From positions 20,404 to 84,403 of the forward strand of contig JBBQNM010000002.1 in NCBI GenBank assembly GCA_038329895.1: 64,000 nucleotides of DNA. Direction: 5' to 3'. The position numbers were made by a program, and so were the translations under genes. This document shows, in pieces, positions 16,923 to 24,939 of this stretch. Source of the DNA: Mayfieldus sp038329895. GTDB taxonomy: Bacteria; Actinomycetota; Thermoleophilia; Solirubrobacterales; 70-9. Position 1 is the first letter of the stretch. Each line of letters opens with the position of its first letter. Under the pieces are notes generated by a model. The model made no database searches. It had not been told where the DNA came from and was given only the letters and a program-made list of their open reading frames with translations.

Positions 16923-17687
16923 ATGATGGCGGCAGCAGCATCCTTCGCCTTCGTCGGCGGTCTGGTCGCCGGCAGCTTCGTCAGCGTGGTCGCGCACCGC
17001 GTGCCTCGCGGTCTTTCGATCGTCGGACCCCGCTCACAGTGCCCGTCCTGCGGCGCGCAGATCGCAGCCTACGACAACGTCCCGGTCGCCTCGTGGCTGA
17101 TGCTGCGCGGGCGTTGCCGCCGCTGCGGTGCACGGATCTCGGCCCTCTATCCGGCTCTGGAGCTGGGCCTGGGGGCGGCCTTCCTGGCAACCGTGCTGGT
17201 GCTATGGGACGATCCTGCGCAGCTCGCCCTCGGCCTGGTATTCGTGGTCACGCTGGCGGCGATCACGATCACCGACCTCGAGCTCAGGATCATCCCGAAC
17301 CGGATCCTGCTCGTGGCGGCGATCGCCGGCCTGGCGATCGCCGCGGCCGCCGATCCTGCGAGCCTTGCGGAGCGCGCGATCGCGGCGGCAGCGGGGGGCG
17401 GTCTGCTGCTCGTGGCGGCGCTCGCCTACCCGCGCGGGATGGGGATGGGGGACGTCAAGCTGGCAGCGCTGATGGGGCTCTATCTCGGCCGGGCGGTCGC
17501 GCCAGCGCTGGTGGTCGGCTTCGCGGCCGGCGCCCTGGTCGGCGTCGGGATGCTGCTGCGAGAGGGCGCCGCCGCCCGCAAGAAGGGCGTGCCGTTTGGT
17601 CCCTTCCTGGCGCTGGGAGGCATCGTTGGGCTGCTCGCCGGCAACCAGATCGTCGACTGGTACCTGAGCGCCTTCCTCGGCCACTGA
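16923..17687 (+). CDS. pilD: prepilin peptidase / N-methyltransferase PilD
   Basis: 254 residues. The N-terminal domain has the zinc-type cysteines CPSC (about residue 41) and CRRC (about 64), linked to leader cleavage and N-methylation. The two catalytic aspartates of this aspartic protease family are visible in ITDLELRIIPN and in GMGMGDVKLAALMG (the GxGD motif). About seven membrane spans surround them. It cuts prepilins such as the products at 14377, 14915 and 15505. GAGGAG is just upstream of the ATGATG start. Confidence 0.93.
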   Translation: MMAAAASFAFVGGLVAGSFVSVVAHRVPRGLSIVGPRSQCPSCGAQIAAYDNVPVASWLMLRGRCRRCGARISALYPALELGLGAAFLATVLVLWDDPAQLALGLVFVVTLAAITITDLELRIIPNRILLVAAIAGLAIAAAADPASLAERAIAAAAGGGLLLVAALAYPRGMGMGDVKLAALMGLYLGRAVAPALVVGFAAGALVGVGMLLREGAAARKKGVPFGPFLALGGIVGLLAGNQIVDWYLSAFLGH

Positions 17688-17821
17688 GGGCGCGCACCAC
17701 AGTTCCCAGGTCGGCCCGGCCGGCACGCCTGCAAGACGCGGCTCACCAAACGACGGGAGTTCTCAAGCTGACGTCGAATCCGGCCGATGGTGTCTCAGTT
17801 CCCTGGACACGCGTACTAGCA

Positions 17822-18922
17822 ATGCTTTCGACCAGCAAGGAAAAATCAGTCGTCGGCCTCGACATCGAGGCGGGCAGCGTGGCCGCGGCCGAGGTCGGTT
17901 CCAACGGGACCGCCGCGGTCGCGCAGACCGCGATCGCGCCTCTCGACCCCGGCATGTTCAAGGAGGGGGAGGTCGTCGATGCCGATGCCCTCGCGGAGGC
18001 GCTGCGCTCGCTGTTCGCCACGCACAAGCTCTCCAAGACGGTCCGGGTCGGGGTGGCCAACCAGCGGGTAAGCGTGAGGACCCTTCGGCTGCCGTTGATC
18101 GAGAACCCCGAGGAGCTCGATACAGCAATCCGCTTCCAGGCGCAGGAGCACCTGCCGATGTCCGACGACCAGGCCGTGATCGACCACCAGGTCGCGGCGC
18201 GCTACACCAACGACGACGGCACCCGCAGCATGGACGTGGTCGCGGTGGCGGCACGGCGCGACATGCTGAGCACCCTGCTCTCGGCGGTGCGGGGCGCGGG
18301 CTTGCGGCCGATTGGGATCGACCTCTCCGCCTTCGCGATGATCCGCGCCCTGGCCCGCGAAGCGGCGGACCCCGCCGCGGCCGCGACCGAGCCCGATCCC
18401 CACGCGGCCCCGACCGACCGCGAGTACATGCCGACAGCGCTGTACTGCAATCTCGGCGACGTCACCAACCTCGCCGTAGCGCGCGGCTCGACCTGCCTGT
18501 TCACGCGCATCTCGCCCTTCGGGGTCGAGGTAATCGCCCAGAGGCTGGCGGAGCGTCGCACCCTCGCTCTCGACCACGCCCGCCAGTGGCTGGCCCACGT
18601 GGGACTGGAGCGGCGTACGTTCGACATCGAGGGCGACGCCGAGATCGTCGCGGCGACCCGGGAGGTGCTCGAGGAGGGCGCATCCAAGCTCGCCGACGAG
18701 CTTCGCCTCTCGCTCGAGTTCTACGGAGCCCAGGAGGGCGCGCCGGCGGTCGAGCGCATCGTTGTGGCCGGGCCGGGCAGCACGATTCCCGGCCTGATCG
18801 ACCGTCTGCAGAGCCAGCTTGGCCAAACCTTCTCGACCGCACGGCCAAGCGCGCTGGCACAGCTCGGAGACGAGGCGGCGGCCCGCCTGACCGTCTCCTA
18901 CGGCCTGGCGCTGGAGGAATAG
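17822..18922 (+). CDS. pilM: type IV pilus assembly protein PilM
   Basis: 366 residues, actin-like fold. KSVVGLDIEAGSVAAAEVG matches the first phosphate-binding strand pair of PilM; RVGVANQRVSVRTLRLP and FQAQEHLPMSDDQAVIDHQV are typical, and the C-terminal VVAGPGSTIPGLIDRLQSQL holds the second phosphate motif. PilM is cytosolic and binds the short N-terminal tail of PilN. ATG 17822 gives the expected N-terminus; the 134 nt before it contain no gene. The frame is open far upstream inside pilD and is a shadow there. Confidence 0.88.
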   Translation: MLSTSKEKSVVGLDIEAGSVAAAEVGSNGTAAVAQTAIAPLDPGMFKEGEVVDADALAEALRSLFATHKLSKTVRVGVANQRVSVRTLRLPLIENPEELDTAIRFQAQEHLPMSDDQAVIDHQVAARYTNDDGTRSMDVVAVAARRDMLSTLLSAVRGAGLRPIGIDLSAFAMIRALAREAADPAAAATEPDPHAAPTDREYMPTALYCNLGDVTNLAVARGSTCLFTRISPFGVEVIAQRLAERRTLALDHARQWLAHVGLERRTFDIEGDAEIVAATREVLEEGASKLADELRLSLEFYGAQEGAPAVERIVVAGPGSTIPGLIDRLQSQLGQTFSTARPSALAQLGDEAAARLTVSYGLALEE

Positions 18923-18924
18923 AC

Positions 18925-19719
18925 ATGCGTCCGGTCAACCTGATCCCCCCCGAGGAGCGCCGCGGCGAGCACGCCCCGAACCGCACCGGCCCGGTCGCAT
19001 ATCTGGTCATTGGAGCCCTGGCACTCGCGCTCGGGGCGGTGACGCTACTGGTGCTCACCAACAACAAGATCTCCGACCGCGAGGCGAAAGTCGCCGAGCT
19101 CAACCAGCGCCAGACCATCGTCAACACCCAGGCCGACGAGCTGGCGCCCTTTGCGCAGTTCAGCACCGTCGAAGAGCAGCGCACCGCGACGATCCGCAGC
19201 CTCGCCGACAGCCGCTTCGACTGGGAGCGGGTGATGCGCGAGCTGGCGCGCGTCATCCCCAGTGACGTCTGGCTCACGGGGCTGACAGGCACGGTGTCCA
19301 GCGAGGTCGAGATCGACGGCGGCGCCAACGTGGACACCCGCTCCTCCGTCCAGGGCCCCGCCCTCGAGCTCACCGGTTGCGCGAAGGGCCACAAGGGCGT
19401 GGCGGAGTTCCTCTCCGCGCTTCAGGACATCGACGGCGTCACCCGGGTGGGCCTGTCGGACTCCCAACGCCCCGGAGCCGACGCCGGCTCGAGCTCAAGC
19501 AGCAGCACCACAACGAGCAGCAGTAGCGGCGGAACGGCCAGCGATTGCCGCAACCGGGACTTCATCAGCCAGTTCCAGATTGTCGCGGCATTCGACGAGG
19601 TGCCGACGCCCGCGATCCCGGAAGCTGCTCCCAGCTCCGCGACTACCCCGCCGCCCTCGACGTCGACCGGCTCAACCGCGACCGCCACGCCCACCTCCGG
19701 GGCGACCAATACGGGGTGA
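18925..19719 (+). CDS. pilN: type IV pilus assembly protein PilN
   Basis: 264 residues. It begins MRPVNLIPPEERRGEH, the conserved NLIP/NLLP tail that docks into PilM, followed by one membrane helix (VAYLVIGALALALGAVTLLVL), a coiled coil and a ferredoxin-like periplasmic-type domain (WERVMRELARVIPSDVWLTGL and ELTGCAKGHKGVAEFLSALQDI). The C-terminus is a low-complexity Ser/Thr/Pro tail of about 60 residues. It starts 2 nt after pilM and ends 4 nt before pilO. Confidence 0.87.
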   Translation: MRPVNLIPPEERRGEHAPNRTGPVAYLVIGALALALGAVTLLVLTNNKISDREAKVAELNQRQTIVNTQADELAPFAQFSTVEEQRTATIRSLADSRFDWERVMRELARVIPSDVWLTGLTGTVSSEVEIDGGANVDTRSSVQGPALELTGCAKGHKGVAEFLSALQDIDGVTRVGLSDSQRPGADAGSSSSSSTTTSSSSGGTASDCRNRDFISQFQIVAAFDEVPTPAIPEAAPSSATTPPPSTSTGSTATATPTSGATNTG

Positions 19720-19723
19720 TGAG

Positions 19724-20581
19724 ATGAACCTGAGCGATCGCAACGTTTTCTTGGTGGTGCCGCTGATCGCGGCCGTGGCAGCGTTCTGGTTCCTTGCCCT
19801 GTCGCCGAAGCAGGACAAGGCGAAGGAGCTGGACTCGCAGGTCAGCAAGCTGCAGAGCGACATCGCCGAGCAGCGGCAGGCCACGCAGGAAGGCCGGGTG
19901 GCCCGCAAGCATTTCCCTCGCGACTACCACCGTCTCGTCGTGATGGGCAAGGCTGTTCCCGCCGATGACGAGACGGCGTCGCTCCTGGTCCAGATCAGCA
20001 AGATCGCCAGGCGCGACGGGGTGAGCTTCCGGGCGATCAAGCTGACCAGCAGTGGCTCAGGTGCGTCCACTTCGATACCGACCGCCCCGCCTCCGAGTTC
20101 AGCCAGCGCCAGCTCCGGCAGCTCCTCGACCACGTCGGGCAGCGCCTCGACGACACCGGCTTCCACCAGCTCGGCCCCGGCCACCGAGACCGCAGCGGCG
20201 TCGCTTCCGATTGGGGCAACGGTCGGGTCGGCGGGCCTGCCCACGCTGCCCTACCAATTGACTTTCCGGGGCAACTTCTTCCAGCTCGCCGACTTCCTTG
20301 CCGGCGTCGACAGGCTCGTGAAGACCGACAAGGCGCGGATCATCTCCGACGGTCGTTTGGTGACGGTTGATGGGTTTGCTCTCGGCCCTGATGACCTGAA
20401 GCAGTTTCCGGTCCTCAGAGCGACGATGGTGATCACGACCTACGTCACGCCCAGCGACCAGGGCCTGACGTCTGGAGCGACCCCGTCCAGCTCGCCGGCC
20501 GCCTCCGCGGCGCCGGCGAGCGCCACGACGACGGGCTCGACGCCCACGACCCCGACCGCTGCGTCGGCCCCCACACCATGA
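19724..20581 (+). CDS. pilO: type IV pilus assembly protein PilO
   Basis: 285 residues: a single N-terminal membrane helix (NVFLVVPLIAAVAAFWFLAL), a coiled coil (KELDSQVSKLQSDIAEQRQ), and a split ferredoxin-like domain (DDETASLLVQISKIARRDGVSFRAI and QLTFRGNFFQLADFLAGVDRLV) interrupted by a Ser/Thr/Pro-rich insert of about 60 residues and followed by a similar tail. These low-complexity inserts match those in the neighbouring PilN and the next protein. The stop overlaps the next start (ATGA). Confidence 0.85.
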   Translation: MNLSDRNVFLVVPLIAAVAAFWFLALSPKQDKAKELDSQVSKLQSDIAEQRQATQEGRVARKHFPRDYHRLVVMGKAVPADDETASLLVQISKIARRDGVSFRAIKLTSSGSGASTSIPTAPPPSSASASSGSSSTTSGSASTTPASTSSAPATETAAASLPIGATVGSAGLPTLPYQLTFRGNFFQLADFLAGVDRLVKTDKARIISDGRLVTVDGFALGPDDLKQFPVLRATMVITTYVTPSDQGLTSGATPSSSPAASAAPASATTTGSTPTTPTAASAPTP

Positions 20582-21429
20582 CCGGTTTTCACGTTCCACA
20601 GCTCTTGACCAACCTCTATCGCGACCTGCGGGACCGGCGTCTGCTGGCACTGGCGATAGTCCTGCTGGCCGGCATTGCGGCCGTCCCGATAGCGCTGGGC
20701 AGCTCCTCGAAGCGCCCCGAGCCGAAGGCTGCGGGGGCCGCGCTTCCGGCAGCACGCAAGTCCTCGACCCCGGCGGTGCAAGTCGTCGCCGCAAACCCCG
20801 GCCTGCGGGACTATCGCCTGCGCCTGAAGAGAGACCCGACCAAGGACCCCTTCAAGCAGCAATACACGGCGCCCGCCGGCCTCGCAGCGGCACAGCTCGG
20901 CCAGACCAGCGCCCTCGGCGGCGGCGACACGGGCGCGGTCAGCCCAGTGTCGTCCAGTGGTACGACGGCCCCGAGCACCACCGGGACGAGCGTTCCCACT
21001 GGCAGTCCGATTTCCCAGCCGGTCTCCAAGACCAGCACGAAGACCAAGTACGTCGCCTACCGAATCGACGTGCGGACCGGCCCGGCGGACGGCACGCTGG
21101 AGACGCTCGACAAAGTCGGCACCTTTGTCCCGCTGCCCAGCCAGTCGGTGCCGGCACTCGCCTTCATCGGCGTAACCATGGACTCATCCCTGAACGCCAA
21201 GACGGCCTCCTTCCTCCTCTCCTCCAGTGTCAGCTCGATCGGCGGCGAGGGCGTGTGCATCCTCGGGAGCCCCTGCCAGATGCTCTCCCTCAAGCCGGGC
21301 CAGTACGAGGATCTGGTCTGGACAGACGGTCTTACCTACAGGCTCGAGCTGGTCAAGTTCGAGCAGATCACACGCAGCAAGCTTTCCTCGGCCGGCGGCC
21401 AGCGCCGCAAGCGGCCGCACACCGACTAA
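20578..21429 (+). CDS. membrane-anchored protein in the PilP position of the pilus operon
   Basis: 283 residues: a cytosolic N-terminus, one membrane helix (LLALAIVLLAGIAAVPIAL), a long Ala/Ser/Thr-rich stretch with KDPFKQQY (a DPF-like motif seen near PilP/PilO partners), and a C-terminal beta-rich domain (YVAYRIDVRTGPADGTLETL, ALAFIGVTMDSSLNAKTASF, CILGSPCQMLSLKPGQYEDL). Gene order M-N-O-this matches pilMNOP, but PilP normally binds the outer-membrane secretin PilQ and no pilQ is present, as expected for a monoderm. Probably a PilO partner; sequence similarity to PilP is weak. Confidence 0.6.
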   Translation: MTGFHVPQLLTNLYRDLRDRRLLALAIVLLAGIAAVPIALGSSSKRPEPKAAGAALPAARKSSTPAVQVVAANPGLRDYRLRLKRDPTKDPFKQQYTAPAGLAAAQLGQTSALGGGDTGAVSPVSSSGTTAPSTTGTSVPTGSPISQPVSKTSTKTKYVAYRIDVRTGPADGTLETLDKVGTFVPLPSQSVPALAFIGVTMDSSLNAKTASFLLSSSVSSIGGEGVCILGSPCQMLSLKPGQYEDLVWTDGLTYRLELVKFEQITRSKLSSAGGQRRKRPHTD

Positions 21430-21442
21430 TCCGCGCCCCACC

Positions 21443-21475
21443 ATGCTTCAGTTTCTGAAGCATCGGCGCTATACT
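21443..21475 (+). promoter_or_regulatory. promoter and palindromic operator of the HxlR regulator gene
   Basis: ATGCTTCAG-TTT-CTGAAGCAT (21443-21463) is a perfect 9+3+9 palindrome. A TATACT -10 box follows at 21470-21475; the -35 region 17 nt earlier (TTCAGT, 21447-21452) lies inside the palindrome. This is a typical position for self-repression. The inner 15 bp recur, inverted, at 3417-3431 in the sigma factor promoter. Confidence 0.65.
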
Positions 21476-21515
21476 CGCTGAAGCGAGGAGAGGATGTCCA
21501 ATTTCCTCTGCTTAC

Positions 21516-21863
21516 ATGAGCGCGATCAGCAACGCCAGATGCCCAGTTTGCCGCACCTCCGAGATCATCTCGGGCAAGTGGACCCTCTTGGTGATCCGCG
21601 ACCTCGCCGACGGCAGCCGGCGCTTCTGTGAGCTCGAGCGCTCGCTCGAAGGGATCAGCCCGCGGACCCTCTCGCTGCGCCTGCGCGCCCTCGAGGAGCA
21701 GGGCATCGTCAAGCGCCACACCTATCCCGAGGTCCCGCCCCGGGTCGAATACGTGCTGACCGAGAAGGGCGAGGCGCTTGTCCCCATGATCGAGGACATG
21801 CGCACCTACGGTCGGCGCTGGCTTCCGACCGGCGCCTCGGACAAGGTTCCGGCCGCGGCCTAG
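21516..21863 (+). CDS. HxlR family winged-helix transcriptional regulator
   Basis: 115 residues, standard HxlR length: CPVCRTSEIISGKWTLLVIRDL, RFCELERSLEGISPRTLSLRLRALEEQGIVKR (recognition helix), then the wing HTYPEVPPRVEYVLTEKG. There are two N-terminal cysteines (C9, C12) next to the first helix and one at about residue 38; in HxlR regulators such as YodB and HypR a cysteine here senses oxidants, quinones or aldehydes. The palindrome 50-70 nt upstream is its likely operator. Oddity: the nearby ribosome site (GAGGAG) faces an ATG at 21494 in another frame, so a short overlapping ORF may be translated first. Confidence 0.88.
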   Translation: MSAISNARCPVCRTSEIISGKWTLLVIRDLADGSRRFCELERSLEGISPRTLSLRLRALEEQGIVKRHTYPEVPPRVEYVLTEKGEALVPMIEDMRTYGRRWLPTGASDKVPAAA

Positions 21864-21873
21864 TTCTTCTCGG

Positions 21874-21935
21874 CCGCGACACATGGTGTCGCGGCACTGG
21901 CATGTCAGGCGGCCGCAGGCCGCCGCAATAGTTGT
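21874..21935 (+). repeat. two-hairpin interspersed repeat, copy 1
   Basis: First stem CCGCGACAC/GTGTCGCGG (21874-21882, 21886-21894) with loop ATG, linker ACTGGCATGTCA, second stem GGCGGCC/GGCCGCC (21908-21914, 21918-21924), tail GCAATAGTTG. It is in the 3' region of the HxlR gene. Other copies are at 34422-34480 and 43922-44010. The region 21864-21998 holds nothing else but an AGGAGG at 21965-21970. Confidence 0.65.
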
Positions 21936-21998
21936 CTCTCCTCTGCAAGCACCCGTGCAGCCGCAGGAGGCGCTCGGGCACGGCAGAAGCGTGTCGGC

Positions 21999-23768
21999 GT
22001 GCGCGCCGACCCGATGCTGCAAGAGACACTTCGAAGGCTCGCCGCCGAGGCGGCGAGCCGCTTCACCTCGCTGGTGGCCACCGGCGAGGAGCTTCCCTTT
22101 GACGTAGCCGAGAACGCCGGCGAGCACACCTTCTATCGCTACGTGCCGCTGACCGCGCGATTCGTCCGCGAGCACGCCGACGAGCTTCGCTCCCTGCCGG
22201 CCTTCGGGCCCGCCTGCAGCGCCATCGACGCCGCGGGCATCGCCGCGCCCTACCTGGAGGCGAGAGGGGAGGCGGTCCCCGAGGACGAAGTCGAGCGTGC
22301 GGACCAGATGCTGGTCGCGTTCATCGCCAGGCTGTGGGACGGATCGGCCGAGTTCAGGCTCGACAAGCCGCGCCTCGACGCTGCGCTGCACGAGCTGCAG
22401 GCCGAGGCGCGCGACGTCTCGGAGGCGGAGGTCCTGCTTGCGCCGCTGATCGGGCTACAGATGTCGCTGGTGCGCCTCGAGTTGCCGAGCGGCGTGCAGA
22501 TCGTGCGCGCCGACACGGTCGACGCCCCGGTCGAGGTGACTCGCAGCGATGGCATGCAGCGCAGCGCCTGGGAGCCCCAGTTCCTCGCCTTCGCCGAGAA
22601 GGAGGAAGGGGTTGCGGGCGCCGCGCCGGCGATGCGGATGCTGCGCGAGCTGATCAGCGTGCTGAGGCTTTTCAAGGAGGGCGGTGTCGGTCTCGGGCCG
22701 TACGCCCACACCCCGACCGGCGAGGGGACCTGGAGGCGGATCGCGACAGGTGTCCCGTCAACCCGGTTGGGTGGCTACAAGCTGAGCGAGGCCGAGGCGA
22801 CCGAGCTGGCCGACTTCGCGCGCTGCCTCGAGGCGCGCCCGGACCCCGAAGGGGCCTTGGCCTGGGCCGTCGCCCGCTTCGAGATGGGCTGCGATCGCCC
22901 CACGGCCCTGGAGGGCCTCAGCGACCACCTGCTTGCGATGCGGGCCCTGTTCGAAGGAAACGGGCCGGTCGGAGCCAGCCTGCCGATGCGGGCGGCGGCT
23001 TTGATCGCCGAGCCGCCGGAGCGCGCCGAGGCGCGCGAGCGCCTACAGGGCGCGTTTGAGCTCGAGCGGGCGATGATGAGCTCACGAGAATTCGACGTCG
23101 GCAGCGCGATGGGCCTTGCCGCCTGGCTCGAGGACGCCGCACGTTCGATCGTGCGCGGCGCGGCGCTGGGCGAGCACGGCAGCGACGTCGCCGCCAGCGC
23201 CGACGAGAGCCTTGTCGCCAGCGGGCTGGAAGCGGGGGAGGGCAGCGTCGAGCAGATGGGCGAGGTCGATGAGTGGAGTCCCCCGACGAGCGAGGAATCT
23301 GCCGAGCAAGCACCCGACGAGGTCACCGTCCCCGACCCGGACTCGATCCGGATCAGGGCAGCTCGGGCGCAGGACGTCGAGGGCGACTCCGAGGAGCACG
23401 AACCAGCCGAGCAGGTACCGGAGCGAGACGGCGCCTATGAGGACGGCATCTACTACGAGGGCGACGAAGGCGCCCACGGCTACGACGACGAGGCCGATGA
23501 CGGCCCCGACGACGACCACGACTACGAGGAGACGACTGTGAGTAACACCACCGAGCGCGATTGGTTGAGCGAGGTCTCGGGGGCCGATAGCGAGACTCTG
23601 GAATGGCCGGCGGTCCGCGCGCGTTCGCCGCAGGAAGCGGAGAGGCGCTCCGAGGCCGAGGAGCCGCTGGAAGCGCCGCGGGTGCGCCACCTCTTCCCGG
23701 TGCCCGATGACGCCGACTGGGAAGTCGGCGAGCTCGATTACGACCGGGACCGCACCCGAGTCCACTAA
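21999..23768 (+). CDS. large hypothetical protein with HEPN-like helical core and acidic C-terminal tail
   Basis: 589 residues. The N-terminal 230 residues are mixed and not recognised. Residues about 280-390 are helical (ALAWAVARFEMGCDRPTALE, GLSDHLLAMRALFEGNG, LPMRAAALIAEPPERAEARE, LEDAARSIVRGAALGEHG), a layout that recalls Apea-type HEPN domains, although the usual RxxxxH is only loosely seen as RSIVRGAALGEH. Residues from about 400 on are highly acidic and disordered (runs such as DDEADDGPDDDHDYEE), with a short structured end (APRVRHLFPVPDDADWEVGE). The GTG at 21999 or ATG at 22014 may be the start. No firm function. It shares a bidirectional terminator with the ArsA-like gene. Confidence 0.6.
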   Translation: MRADPMLQETLRRLAAEAASRFTSLVATGEELPFDVAENAGEHTFYRYVPLTARFVREHADELRSLPAFGPACSAIDAAGIAAPYLEARGEAVPEDEVERADQMLVAFIARLWDGSAEFRLDKPRLDAALHELQAEARDVSEAEVLLAPLIGLQMSLVRLELPSGVQIVRADTVDAPVEVTRSDGMQRSAWEPQFLAFAEKEEGVAGAAPAMRMLRELISVLRLFKEGGVGLGPYAHTPTGEGTWRRIATGVPSTRLGGYKLSEAEATELADFARCLEARPDPEGALAWAVARFEMGCDRPTALEGLSDHLLAMRALFEGNGPVGASLPMRAAALIAEPPERAEARERLQGAFELERAMMSSREFDVGSAMGLAAWLEDAARSIVRGAALGEHGSDVAASADESLVASGLEAGEGSVEQMGEVDEWSPPTSEESAEQAPDEVTVPDPDSIRIRAARAQDVEGDSEEHEPAEQVPERDGAYEDGIYYEGDEGAHGYDDEADDGPDDDHDYEETTVSNTTERDWLSEVSGADSETLEWPAVRARSPQEAERRSEAEEPLEAPRVRHLFPVPDDADWEVGELDYDRDRTRVH

Positions 23769-23789
23769 ATGCGGCGGCTTCGCCGCATT
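23768..23789. terminator. bidirectional terminator between convergent genes
   Basis: AATGCGGCG (23768-23776) and CGCCGCATT (23781-23789) form a 9-bp stem with loop GCTT. Each arm contains bases of a stop codon, TAA of the plus gene on the left and TAA of the minus gene on the right. Its core matches the second hairpin of the interspersed repeat read on the minus strand, so it may be a trimmed relative. Confidence 0.65.
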
Positions 23790-24936
23790 AGCCGGCCGCC
23801 AGCAGCTCGGCCCGCTGCTCGTCGGCCGCGAACAGGTAGCGGTTGATCTCCGCCAGCCCGGCGAGGTCATGCACGTCCTCGTCGAGGTAGGGCACGCGGA
23901 TCACGCTCTGCGTCCGCAGCTCCGCCGCCAGGTGGTCGATGTTGGCCGCGTCGCGCGCCGCGAGCGCCTGATAGTCGGCGACGTTGGCGGCGACTCGATC
24001 GCCCAGGTCGGTGTCATCGAGTAGCTCCGCGAGCGCCCGCCGCAGGTCCTCTCCGTCCCCGCGCAGCTGGTTGGCCGAGCTGTGCACCTTGTTGACGATC
24101 ACGCCGCCGAACGGAAGCTTGGCCTCGACCAGCTTGCGATGGAAGTAGACGGCCTCGGAGATCGGCTCCCCCTGCGGACCGCAGATGACCAAAAAGCTCG
24201 TCGCCGGGTCGGCTAGCAGCTCGTTGACCCGCTTCGCCCGCTCCTGGAAGCCCTCGACCATGCCGCTGAACGCGGTGAAGAACTCCGAGAGGTCGGCGAG
24301 CAGGTCGAAGCCGACCAGCCGCTTCAGGATCCCGAACATCACCGAGGCGCCGCGGCCTGCAATTCGCATCCCGATGCCGGTCGGCTTCATGAAGATTCTC
24401 ATCGACCGCCCTTCGATGAACTGGGTGAGCCGCCGCGGCGCATCGAGGAAGTCGAGTGCGTCTCGGCTCGGCGGCGTGTCGAGGACCAGGAGGTCGAAAC
24501 GCCCCTCGGAGTGCAGTTCGAAGAGCTTCTCCATCGCCATGTACTCCTGCGACCCGGCCAGCGCGTTGGAGATCTGCTCGTAGATTCGGTTCGACAGCAC
24601 CCGGTCGCGCGTCTCCTCGTCGGGGGCGTGGCGCCGCACCAGTTCGTCGAAGGTCGCCTTGGCGTCGAGCATCATCGCCCACAGCTCGCCCTCCATCTCG
24701 ATTCCCTGTGCCTCAAAGAGCGAGGGGTCGACGCGCCTCGCCTCGTTGCCCAGCTCCTCCAGACCAAGCGAGTCGGCGAGCCGCTTCGCGGGGTCGATTG
24801 TGAGCACGCAGACCTTCAGTCCGCGGGCCGCCATCCCGGTCGCGATCGCAGCCGCCGTCGTCGTCTTGCCGACGCCTCCCGACCCGGCGCAGATGCAGAC
24901 CTCGTGGCCCTCCAGGATGTCGGTGACTGCGGGCAC
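23788..24936 (-). CDS. ArsA/Get3-like ATPase, second of a pair
   Basis: 382 residues. Deviant Walker A SGGVGKTTTAAA (residues 20-31), a switch I-like LTIDPAKRLADSLG, the DTPPSRDALDFLDAP switch II region and the A-loop-like NKV segment (VIVNKVHSS). These define the ArsA/Get3/MinD-type ATPases. Two adjacent ArsA-like genes occur in many actinobacteria (for example Rv3679-Rv3680 of M. tuberculosis, called BagAB), where the two subunits form one complex. No arsenite-binding cysteine set is seen, so arsenite transport is unlikely. It starts 3 nt after its partner. Confidence 0.88.
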   Translation of the reverse strand: MPAVTDILEGHEVCICAGSGGVGKTTTAAAIATGMAARGLKVCVLTIDPAKRLADSLGLEELGNEARRVDPSLFEAQGIEMEGELWAMMLDAKATFDELVRRHAPDEETRDRVLSNRIYEQISNALAGSQEYMAMEKLFELHSEGRFDLLVLDTPPSRDALDFLDAPRRLTQFIEGRSMRIFMKPTGIGMRIAGRGASVMFGILKRLVGFDLLADLSEFFTAFSGMVEGFQERAKRVNELLADPATSFLVICGPQGEPISEAVYFHRKLVEAKLPFGGVIVNKVHSSANQLRGDGEDLRRALAELLDDTDLGDRVAANVADYQALAARDAANIDHLAAELRTQSVIRVPYLDEDVHDLAGLAEINRYLFAADEQRAELLAAG

Positions 24937-24939
24937 TGG

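Noticed and set aside
21494..21626. Short ORF starting at an ATG with a good ribosome site, overlapping the HxlR gene in another frame
   Set aside because: Its product has no protein-like features and it stops inside the HxlR gene; it is mentioned as a possible translated leader but not called as a gene.
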